This document shows, in pieces, positions 1 to 6,599 of a stretch of DNA of 13,017 nucleotides. Origin of the DNA: an uncultured Eubacteriales bacterium (GTDB lineage: Bacteria; Bacillota; Clostridia; Peptostreptococcales; Anaerovoracaceae); contig CAUEYG010000010.1 in assembly GCA_959021945.1 (NCBI GenBank), forward strand, positions 1 through 13,017. Reading direction: 5' to 3'. Position numbers and translations under genes: made by a program. Under the pieces are notes generated by a model. It had not been told where the DNA came from, searched no databases, and saw only the letters and a list, made by a program, of their open reading frames with translations. The stretch's first letter is position 1. Every line of letters begins with the position of its first letter.

Positions 1-1
1 A

Positions 2-18
2 AATTATCCTTTATAATT
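2..18 (+). promoter_or_regulatory. Probable -10 box inside an inverted repeat, promoter of the glycyl radical enzyme gene
   Basis: TATAAT at 12-17 is a perfect -10 box 32 bases before the start codon at 50. The matching -35 box would lie to the left of the window, so the promoter cannot be confirmed. AATTAT (2-7) and ATAATT (13-18) form a perfect 6-base inverted repeat around a 5-base centre that overlaps the -10 box, which could be an operator. An AT-rich sequence gives such repeats by chance fairly often, so the operator reading is weak. Confidence 0.4.
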
Positions 19-49
19 AATAGAGTTAACTTTTGAAAGGACGTGAAAG

Positions 50-2437
50 ATGATGGAGAATATAGACTTTGTTATGACAAATAGGTTGCATCTGTTAAAA
101 GAGGCTTATTTAAAAGCAGTTCCCTGCATTACGGTTCATAGAGCCCTTGCATATACAGAAATAGCCAAAGCATTCCCAGACCTTCCAATTGCCCTGAGGC
201 GGGCAAAGGGGTTTCGGCGAGCATGTGAAACCGCTCCAATGCTCATCCAAGATCATGAGCTTATTGTAGGACATCCATGCGGCAAACCTCGTGCCGGCGC
301 ATTTTCTCCTGATATTGCCTGGACCTGGATAAGGGATGAGCTGGATGAGCTGAGCACTCGTGCACAAGATCCTTATTATATAAGTGAAGAAGATAAAACG
401 ATCATGCGTGAGGAGCTGTTCCCGTTTTGGGAAGGAAAATCCTTGGCTGAAGCCTGCGAAGAGGAATTGCATAAACAGGGCATGTGGGAATATGTTGCTG
501 AAGCGGCCATTACTGACTTGACTTATCATGTTGCCAATGGCGGCGGAGATTCCAGTCCCGGTTATGACATCATCTTACTGAAAAAAGGAATCCTAGGGAT
601 ACAACAAGAGGCAGAAGAACATTTAAAGAATTTAAAAGAAGGCCAGCCGGATTACAAAGAGAAAGCTGTATTCTATCAAGCTTCTATTGAAATTTGCCAG
701 GGTATCTTGACTTATGCAAAACGGCTTTCCCAGTATGCCTTTGACCTTGCAGAAAAAGAGAGCGATAAAGCGCGGAGAGCAGAGCTGATTAAAATTGCCG
801 AAATCAACCAAAGAGTTCCTGCAAACCCGCCGGAGACTTTACAGGAAGCGCTGCAGGCAATTTGGACCATACAATCCTTGTTCCTCATGGAAGAAAATCA
901 ATGCAGCACATCTCTTGGCAGAGTCGATCAATATTTGTTCCCCCTTTATGAAAGGGATATACAAAACGGCATTTTAACAGAGCAAGAGGCTTTTGAATTG
1001 TTCTGCTGCTTTTTCCTAAAGTGTTCAGAAGTCATTTGGTATACTCCGGGCGCTACTGCTAAGTACTTTGCCGGTTATATGCCTTTTATCAATATGTGTG
1101 TTGGAGGTATCAAGCGAGAGGGCGGCGATGGCACCAATGATCTGACCTATTTGATTATGGATGCAGTAAAAGCCATTCATGTATATCAGCCCACATTAGC
1201 GTGCAGAATACATAATCTTTCACCCCATAAATATCTAGAAAAGATTACAGAACTGATTAAAGATGGCGGAGGTATGCCTGCCTGCCATTTTGATGATGCA
1301 CATATTAAAATGATGCTGAGCAAAGGGTACAGCCTTGAAGATGCAAGAGATTACAGCCTTATGGGCTGTGTGGAACCACAAAGGAGCGGAAGAGTTCACC
1401 AGTGGACTGCAGGAGGATTTACACAATGGCCTATTACAATCGAATTAGCGATGAACAAAGGCGTTTTAAAATCCTATAGCGACAAACAATGGTTAGACTC
1501 AGGAGATATCAGTGATTTCCATACTTATGATGATTTTGAAGCTGCAGTAAAAAAACAGCTGGATCATTTGATTGATACGAATTGCAGAGGAACCTTCCTA
1601 ATTGAAAAGATCTTCAGGACTAAAAATCCAACTCCATACATGTCTCTTTTTATAGAAGGGTGTATGGAAAAAGGAAAGGATGTTATGGATGGCGGAGCTG
1701 TTTTATATGGAGGTCCGGGAACAATATTTGCCGGACTTGCTACTTATGTAGACAGCATGGCTGCAATAAAGAAATTAGTTTACGACGATAAAAAATACAC
1801 GTTAGCGCAGATAAAAGAAGCGCTGGACGCAAACTGGGAAGGATTTGATGAAATCCATAAAGATTGTTTAAATGCTCCTAAATATGGAAATGATGACGAT
1901 TATGCGGACCAAATAGCAAGAGAGATTGTTGATTATACGGAACATAAAATGAATTCCTACAAATCCTTGTACGCAAAACAGATTCACGGCACTCTTTCTC
2001 AATCCTTTAACACTCCTCTTGGGGAAATGGTTGGCGCTACACCTGACGGACGCTGCGCTTTTTCTCCTTTATCAGATGGAATGAGTCCGGCACAGGGAGC
2101 TGACAAACAAGGTCCTACAGCAGTCATAAAATCAGTATCAAAAATAAATGTTGAATCCATGAGCCTTGGGATGGCCCATAATTTTAAAATCAGCAAAGCT
2201 TTTTTAAATGGAGAAGAAGGGAAGAATGCTGTCATTACACTATTAAAGACCGCCTCCCTAATGGGAAATGGGCAAATGCAGTTTAATTGTGTAGATAATG
2301 TGACATTGCTTGATGCTCAGCGAAATCCTGAAAACCATAGGGAGTTAATTGTACGTGTTGCAGGTTACTGCGCCTTCTTTGTTGAATTATGTGAAGAAGT
2401 CCAAAATGAAATCATCAGCAGGACAGTGTTGGGATAA
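50..2437 (+). CDS. Glycyl radical enzyme, arylacetate decarboxylase-like (4-hydroxyphenylacetate decarboxylase large-subunit relative)
   Basis: Cytosolic, oxygen-sensitive radical enzyme of 795 residues. A radical-SAM activating enzyme would place the radical on Gly772, which passes it to Cys440 to start catalysis. The thiyl site reads MGCVEPQ (Cys440, Glu442) and the radical site reads RVAGYCAFF near the C-terminus. GCVEP separates it from pyruvate formate-lyase (two adjacent Cys) and from hydroxyproline dehydratase (GCVET). From memory, the stretches around GYDIILL, SLGRVDQY, AKYFAGY, YQWT/HQWT and KYGNDDDYADQIA match C. difficile HpdB much better than choline lyase CutC. HpdB is about 100 residues longer, and it works with a small Fe-S subunit HpdC that is absent downstream here. 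Phenylacetate or indoleacetate decarboxylase, or an uncharacterised relative, is therefore equally possible. The start at 50 has GAAAGGA 8 bases upstream; a second ATG follows directly at 53. The family call is firm and the substrate is not. Confidence 0.9.
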   Translation: MMENIDFVMTNRLHLLKEAYLKAVPCITVHRALAYTEIAKAFPDLPIALRRAKGFRRACETAPMLIQDHELIVGHPCGKPRAGAFSPDIAWTWIRDELDELSTRAQDPYYISEEDKTIMREELFPFWEGKSLAEACEEELHKQGMWEYVAEAAITDLTYHVANGGGDSSPGYDIILLKKGILGIQQEAEEHLKNLKEGQPDYKEKAVFYQASIEICQGILTYAKRLSQYAFDLAEKESDKARRAELIKIAEINQRVPANPPETLQEALQAIWTIQSLFLMEENQCSTSLGRVDQYLFPLYERDIQNGILTEQEAFELFCCFFLKCSEVIWYTPGATAKYFAGYMPFINMCVGGIKREGGDGTNDLTYLIMDAVKAIHVYQPTLACRIHNLSPHKYLEKITELIKDGGGMPACHFDDAHIKMMLSKGYSLEDARDYSLMGCVEPQRSGRVHQWTAGGFTQWPITIELAMNKGVLKSYSDKQWLDSGDISDFHTYDDFEAAVKKQLDHLIDTNCRGTFLIEKIFRTKNPTPYMSLFIEGCMEKGKDVMDGGAVLYGGPGTIFAGLATYVDSMAAIKKLVYDDKKYTLAQIKEALDANWEGFDEIHKDCLNAPKYGNDDDYADQIAREIVDYTEHKMNSYKSLYAKQIHGTLSQSFNTPLGEMVGATPDGRCAFSPLSDGMSPAQGADKQGPTAVIKSVSKINVESMSLGMAHNFKISKAFLNGEEGKNAVITLLKTASLMGNGQMQFNCVDNVTLLDAQRNPENHRELIVRVAGYCAFFVELCEEVQNEIISRTVLG

Positions 2438-2520
2438 GTCCAGATATGCAGGTTGCCTCTTTGTTTGATTCGTCCCAAAATAACTACGTGTTTGTTTGAA
2501 AAAAGCGGTAGCTCATATCG

Positions 2521-2562
2521 AAAACTCTATGTGATTGAGAAATCTTTCGCATAGAGTTTTTT
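2521..2562 (+). terminator. Intrinsic terminator after the glycyl radical enzyme gene
   Basis: AAAACTCTATGTGA (2521-2534) pairs with TCGCATAGAGTTTT (2547-2560) with a single G-U pair, a 14-base stem with a 12-base loop, and runs into six T (2557-2562). It lies 83 bases after the stop codon and ends that transcription unit. The left arm begins with AAAA, so the same hairpin could also stop transcription arriving from the right. Confidence 0.85.
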
Positions 2563-2727
2563 CATGTTAGGAATGTTGTTTTTCCAGCGTTCATAGGACG
2601 CGCAGCCGTTACCGCAGGTGGCGATCTTGGGGACTTTGCGGCTCCCTTTCTTTGCGGTGAACAAAAAGAATAAAAACGAAACGGGACCTGGCCGGCTTTT
2701 TGGGACAGACAGAAAACGGGATTTCTG
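2527..2727 (-). pseudogene. Possible gene remnant on the minus strand (66 open codons, no start)
   Basis: Read on the minus strand, this frame is open for 66 codons between a stop at 2728-2730 and its own stop at 2527-2529. There is no ATG near its beginning. Its second half looks like real protein: it contains KIATCGNGCASYERW followed by a lysine-rich tail ending in KDFSIT. The frame ends inside the left arm of the terminator, so the last codons and the hairpin share DNA. I do not recognise the family. It could be a decayed gene end, a piece of a dispersed repeat, or chance. The gap between the stop at 2437 and the start at 2812 otherwise holds only the terminator and the promoter of the next operon. 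Confidence 0.25.
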
Positions 2728-2740
2728 TTATGCTGATAAA

Positions 2741-2802
2741 GCACGTGCAAAAGAAACTCAATTTTTTATATACAGGTTAGCAGTCGCTAACTAATAAGGA
2801 GG
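2741..2802 (+). promoter_or_regulatory. Promoter and operator of the ECF transporter operon (GTTAG-N6-CTAAC site)
   Basis: TATATA (2767-2772) is a likely -10 box; the expected -35 region (GTGCAA, 2745-2750) is poor, as in promoters that need an activator. The 8-base palindrome GCACGTGC (2741-2748) lies at that -35 position. Three bases after the -10 box comes GTTAGCAGTCGCTAAC (2776-2791), an inverted repeat with GTTAG and CTAAC six bases apart. The same layout occurs before the second AraC gene and the methyltransferase gene. A protein bound here would cover the transcription start, so repression is the simplest role. The ribosome site AAGGAGG (2796-2802) follows directly. Confidence 0.6.
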
Positions 2803-2811
2803 TAATGTTTT

Positions 2812-3417
2812 ATGTCTGAACTGAATCAAGGAGGAAGGCTCAAGGGAAAAGATCTGATTTCTGTGGGAATCTTTTCTGCCATCTACTTTGTGATTAACTT
2901 TATTTTTATGCTGATCAGCGGGCTTCATCCTGTCCTTTGGATCTTAATGCCAGCGCTGATCGCCTTATGTACGGGAATCCCTTTCATGCTTATGTGCGCC
3001 AAAGTACAGAAACCAGGAGCGGTAATCCTTATGGGACTTATTACAGGGCTGATTTATTTTGTAACCGGTATGTTCACTGTGGTGATTCTCATTTCCTTTG
3101 CGATTGCCTGCGTTTTAGCCGAACTGACCAGAGTTCTCACAAAATATGACAGCTTTAAATGGAACACCCTGGCCTTTGTTTTCTTTTCGCTGGGGATGGT
3201 AGGCTCGCCGCTTCCCATTTGGATTATGCGGAGCCAGTTTTTAACACAAATTTCTCAACAGGGAATGCCGGCAGATTACGTGTCTACTTTAGCGGATCTT
3301 TCTTCTCCGCCAATGCTTATGGTGCTGTTCGCGGCTCCTATTGTATGCGCGCTCATCGGCGCTTTCCTGACCAGGGCAATGTTTAAAAAACACTTTGAAA
3401 AGGCTGGGATTGTGTAA
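2812..3417 (+). CDS. ECF transporter S component, MptD/Trep_Strep-like
   Basis: Integral membrane protein of 201 residues, predicted to be the substrate-binding S component of an energy-coupling factor importer. It has about six hydrophobic segments (roughly residues 16-37, 41-62, 67-87, 88-107, 121-143 and 168-190) and a short charged N-terminus with no cleavable signal peptide. Length and topology fit ECF S components. The pattern of KDLISVGIFSAIYFVIN at the N-terminus and PGAVILMGLITGLIYF in the middle fits what I know of the MptD (Trep_Strep) family. The start has AAGGAGG 9 bases upstream. The T-component gene begins 1 base after its stop and the ATPase gene follows, so the three form one import complex. 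The substrate is unknown; relatives next to similar genes in streptococci and lactobacilli have been linked to heme, but that is an analogy. Confidence 0.8.
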   Translation: MSELNQGGRLKGKDLISVGIFSAIYFVINFIFMLISGLHPVLWILMPALIALCTGIPFMLMCAKVQKPGAVILMGLITGLIYFVTGMFTVVILISFAIACVLAELTRVLTKYDSFKWNTLAFVFFSLGMVGSPLPIWIMRSQFLTQISQQGMPADYVSTLADLSSPPMLMVLFAAPIVCALIGAFLTRAMFKKHFEKAGIV

Positions 3418-3418
3418 T

Positions 3419-4096
3419 ATGACGAAAGGAGAGACAAAAAGGTCGATTGATCCCAGAACAGGTCTGTTTTTACTTGTCATGGCAAATATCATCGCCTTTT
3501 CCCAGAAGTCCATATGGATAGAGTGCGGCTGGATTGGTGCGCTTGTGCTCTTGCTTGCTGTCTGCGGCTGCGGAAAAGCCGCAGTTAAATGGGGAATCGG
3601 CTTTCTCGCTCTACTGGCCCTGCAGTGGTATGTACTCCCTGCTTCCCCTAAGCTTATCGCTACCAGCTTTTCTATTTTTATCAACTATTCCAGGCGTATG
3701 TTTCCCTGCCTAATGATGGGGAACCTGTTGTTAAAAACCGTTTCCCTACGAAGTTTTGTGGTAGGCCTGCGGAAACTGCGGATACCTCAAAATCTCATTA
3801 TCCCGATTTCCGTAACGCTTCGGTATTTTCCGGCTATTCGGGAGGAGACAGGGTACATAAGGGACGCTATGCGTCTGCGGAATATCCGGGGCTTTGAAAA
3901 AGTGGAAGCTATGGTAGTTCCGCTTATGATCTCCGCCACAGGAACAGCGGAGGAACTGTCTGCCGCGGCTGTTACCCGGGGGATTGAAAACCCGGCTCCA
4001 AAGACAAGCGTCCTGCGGCTTCGCATGGGAGTTTTAGACTGGAGCGCCATAGCCGCGGCCCTCATCTTTACGGCGGCAAGTTTTACTGTGGGTTAA
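3419..4096 (+). CDS. ECF transporter T component (EcfT/CbiQ family)
   Basis: Membrane-embedded coupling protein of 225 residues that links the S component to the ATPases. Hydrophobic segments occupy roughly residues 14-28, 36-51, 56-74, 80-106 and 207-225. Two arginine motifs typical of EcfT coupling helices are present: RLRNIRG (152-158) and AAVTRG (183-188). The start at 3419 is preferred because it follows the stop of the upstream gene by one base (TAATATG), a layout expected for coupled translation. An in-frame ATG at 3395 would add eight residues and overlap the S gene by 23 bases. The ATPase gene starts 16 bases after the stop. The family call rests on the Arg motifs, topology and context. 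Confidence 0.85.
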   Translation: MTKGETKRSIDPRTGLFLLVMANIIAFSQKSIWIECGWIGALVLLLAVCGCGKAAVKWGIGFLALLALQWYVLPASPKLIATSFSIFINYSRRMFPCLMMGNLLLKTVSLRSFVVGLRKLRIPQNLIIPISVTLRYFPAIREETGYIRDAMRLRNIRGFEKVEAMVVPLMISATGTAEELSAAAVTRGIENPAPKTSVLRLRMGVLDWSAIAAALIFTAASFTVG

Positions 4097-4112
4097 GGGA
4101 AAGGAGGTTGCT

Positions 4113-5495
4113 ATGATTACAATAGATAAGGTATCATTTCGTTATGGAGACCAGCCGGATTCCCTGACGGATTTCAGCCTGACGGTCAGACCGGGAGAAT
4201 GTGTGCTTCTGTGCGGGGAAAGCGGCTGCGGAAAGACGACGGTTACTAAACTGATTAACGGATTGATTCCCCATTTTACGGAAAAGTGCAGGCTGACGGG
4301 AAGGGCTGAGGTGAACGGGGACCTGGTGGGGGAGACCGAGCTTTATCAACTGGCGAAGGAAATCGGCTCTGTTTTCCAAAACCCCAAGAGCCAGTTCTTT
4401 AACTTAGATACAGACAGCGAGCTGGCCTTTGGTCTGGAAAATGAAGGAAGAGATCCGGAGGAAATGAAACAGCGTCTCCGGCAGACCGTTGAGGAACTGG
4501 AAATCAAAGGGCTGATGAACCGTGATATATTTTCTCTCTCCGGAGGTGAAAAACAGACCCTGGCTTTTGCCAGCGTCTACGCTATGGAGCCGTCTGTCTA
4601 TGTGCTGGACGAACCTACTGCCAATTTGGATGAGCATGCCATAGAACGGCTGCGAAAACAGATTCAGCTGCTGAAAGCAAAGGGACATACAATTCTGATC
4701 GCAGAACACAGGCTATATTTCCTGGCGGATCTCATTGACCGGGCTGTGTATATAAAAGACGGACGGCTCGCCCAAAGCCTGACAGGAGTAGAATTTCGCA
4801 CCCTTTCCCAGGAAAAACGAATTGAAATGGGGCTTCGTTCCATTGCGCCTTCCTCTTTAACGCTGCCGGAAGCGGAGAGGGAAAACAGGCGGGAAGGTTT
4901 GCGGGTTGAAGGGCTGACCTGCGGGTATAAAAAAGAAAAAGCGGTTTTTGAAAACCTTTCCTTTACTGCGCTTCCCGGGGAAGTGCTGGCTATTGTAGGG
5001 GATAATGGAACAGGTAAAACAACCTTGACCCGGTGTCTCTGCGGCCTGCTGAAGGAGCGGGAAGGAACCGTGTCTCTGGATGGAACGCCGCTTAACAGGA
5101 AAGCCCGCAGACGGAAGAGCTTTTGCGTCATGCAGGATGTGAATCATCAGCTGTTTTACGACAGTGTGTATGGTGAATGCCAGCAGGCCGCGGCAGGAGA
5201 GAGGCAGGATATAGAGGCTGTTTTGAATAGGTTTGATCTGCTTCCTTTTCGGGAAAAGCATCCTATGGCTCTTTCCGGAGGACAGAAACAGCGTTTGGCC
5301 GCTGCTACGGCCCTGCTGTCAAAAAAACGAGTGCTTATTTATGACGAACCCACCAGCGGTCTGGATTATCGGCATATGCGGGAGGTCTGCTCCGTTGTGC
5401 GCGATTTGGCGAAACAGGGACATGTTATTCTCATAGTCTCTCATGATAAGGAATTTATGCGGCATGCCTGCCACCGGGTTTTGCGGCTGGGATAA
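4113..5495 (+). CDS. ECF transporter ATPase, two fused ABC domains
   Basis: Cytoplasmic ATPase of 460 residues that carries both energizing domains of the ECF complex in one chain, where many systems use separate EcfA1 and EcfA2. Domain 1: Walker A GESGCGKT (35-42), Q-loop Gln89, signature LSGGE (142-146), Walker B ending in LDE (165-167), switch His199. Domain 2: Walker A GDNGTGKT (296-303), Q-loop Gln341, signature LSGGQ (387-391), Walker B ending in YDE (410-412), switch His444. All catalytic residues are intact in both halves, so both sites should hydrolyse ATP. There are no membrane segments. AAAGGAGG lies 4 bases before the start. The AraC-family gene follows after 14 bases and shares the operon. 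Confidence 0.92.
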   Translation: MITIDKVSFRYGDQPDSLTDFSLTVRPGECVLLCGESGCGKTTVTKLINGLIPHFTEKCRLTGRAEVNGDLVGETELYQLAKEIGSVFQNPKSQFFNLDTDSELAFGLENEGRDPEEMKQRLRQTVEELEIKGLMNRDIFSLSGGEKQTLAFASVYAMEPSVYVLDEPTANLDEHAIERLRKQIQLLKAKGHTILIAEHRLYFLADLIDRAVYIKDGRLAQSLTGVEFRTLSQEKRIEMGLRSIAPSSLTLPEAERENRREGLRVEGLTCGYKKEKAVFENLSFTALPGEVLAIVGDNGTGKTTLTRCLCGLLKEREGTVSLDGTPLNRKARRRKSFCVMQDVNHQLFYDSVYGECQQAAAGERQDIEAVLNRFDLLPFREKHPMALSGGQKQRLAAATALLSKKRVLIYDEPTSGLDYRHMREVCSVVRDLAKQGHVILIVSHDKEFMRHACHRVLRLG

Positions 5496-5509
5496 AAGGA
5501 GATGAAAAG

Positions 5510-6460
5510 GTGAACGAACAATTATTTGGGAGCGGCCTGTTTGTGCCTTTGGCGCAAAGCGACAGCTGCAGCGTATATCAATTAAAACATGACAGCGGGG
5601 AAGGGACCGTTACTTTATACGATGTGTTCCCCGGCGTTTCTCTGGCCTACAACGATTTTCACATGCGCTGCTTTGAGTCGGATTTCGTGCCCAAAGCCGA
5701 TATGTTCTGTATTGATCACTGCCGGGAAGGGCGGCTGGAATACGCGGCCAGAGACGATGCTTACTCTTATGTGACCGCCGGAGATCTGAAGCTGGATCGC
5801 AGACTGACCCACAAGGGCCATTTTGAAATGCCCCTGTCTCATTATCACGGAGCTATGATAACCTTTAACATGGAAATCGCACCTGCGTCTCTGAAGGAAC
5901 AGTTCAAGAACTTTCCGGTGGATCTTAGACGCCTTCAGAAAAAATGCTGTCCGGATCGGTACCCTGTCGTTATTCACGGCGCATCTTATATGGAACATAT
6001 TTTCGGGGAGCTTTACCAGGTGCCGGAAAAAATAAAAATACCCTACTTTAAACTGAAGATTTTTGAACTGCTTCTTTACCTGGAAGCATTAGAACTGCCG
6101 GAGCAGGCGGAGGAGCGGCCTTACTTTTACAAAACGCAGGTGGAAAAGGTTAAAAAGATCAGAGCTTTCTTAGAGGAACACGCGGATCAAAATTTCACCC
6201 AGGAACAGCTTTCGAAGAAATTCGATATTCCGCTTACCTCAATGAAACAGTGCTTTCGATCCGTATACGGGACTTCTATTGGAAGCTGGGTCCTCCAATA
6301 CCGGATGAATCAGGCTGGTATCTGGCTGCGGCAGGACAAGGAATGTAAAATCGCCCATATTGCCGGCCATTTTGGCTATGACAGCCCCAGCAAATTCGCG
6401 ATTGCTTTTCGCAGAGTTATGGGTATGTCCCCTACGGAATACCGCAGAGCGATCCGATGA
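5510..6460 (+). CDS. AraC-family transcriptional regulator (first of two)
   Basis: DNA-binding protein of 316 residues. The C-terminal third (about 210-316) is a typical AraC double helix-turn-helix: helix pairs near 230-254 and 281-302, with IAGHFGYDSPSKFAIAFRR and the MSPTEYRR tail that mark the family. The N-terminal 200 residues have no family I can name and probably sense a ligand. Translation starts at GTG, with AGGAGA 7 bases upstream; the stop codon of the ATPase gene overlaps this ribosome site, so expression is tied to the ECF genes. It is the last gene before a terminator. It is clearly related to the second AraC protein of the locus, in both the N-terminal part and the DNA-binding domain. 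It could activate this operon, the ABC genes downstream, or both. Confidence 0.88.
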   Translation: MNEQLFGSGLFVPLAQSDSCSVYQLKHDSGEGTVTLYDVFPGVSLAYNDFHMRCFESDFVPKADMFCIDHCREGRLEYAARDDAYSYVTAGDLKLDRRLTHKGHFEMPLSHYHGAMITFNMEIAPASLKEQFKNFPVDLRRLQKKCCPDRYPVVIHGASYMEHIFGELYQVPEKIKIPYFKLKIFELLLYLEALELPEQAEERPYFYKTQVEKVKKIRAFLEEHADQNFTQEQLSKKFDIPLTSMKQCFRSVYGTSIGSWVLQYRMNQAGIWLRQDKECKIAHIAGHFGYDSPSKFAIAFRRVMGMSPTEYRRAIR

Positions 6461-6470
6461 AAAACTTTTC

Positions 6471-6494
6471 TGTCCAAGCGGGACATACCGGTCC
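6471..6494 (+). other. Overlapping short inverted repeats after the first AraC gene
   Basis: TGTCC (6471-6475) can pair with GGACA (6481-6485), and the same GGAC (6481-6484) can instead pair with GTCC (6491-6494). The two hairpins exclude each other and lie 40 bases before a strong terminator. Such arrangements occur in attenuators, but the stems are only 4-5 bases and chance is a serious alternative. Confidence 0.2.
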
Positions 6495-6533
6495 TGGCGG
6501 AGCGGAAAGAGAGAAAAAAGTCAGCTATGATAT

Positions 6534-6569
6534 GGATGGTGTTTCAAACACCGTCCGTTTTTTATTTTT
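6534..6569 (+). terminator. Intrinsic terminator between the first AraC gene and the ABC pair
   Basis: GGATGGTGTTT (6534-6544) pairs with AAACACCGTCC (6546-6556), leaving a tight loop once the innermost pairs open, and is followed by TTTTTTATTTTT (6558-6569). It should stop most transcripts from the ECF operon. No convincing promoter is visible between it and the ABC gene at 6600. Either the ABC genes depend on read-through that is controlled here, or they have a weak promoter needing an activator. Confidence 0.8.
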
Positions 6570-6599
6570 AAACATGTTTTAGAAAAAAGGAGTATTGTT

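Noticed and set aside
50..2437. Pyruvate formate-lyase, choline lyase or hydroxyproline dehydratase as the identity of the first gene
   Set aside because: Pyruvate formate-lyase has adjacent cysteines and hydroxyproline dehydratase has GCVET. Choline lyase shares GCVEP, but the surrounding sequence fits HpdB better.
3395..3418. Longer start (ATG at 3395) for the T component
   Set aside because: It overlaps the S-component gene by 23 bases; ATG at 3419 directly after the stop codon fits coupled translation better.
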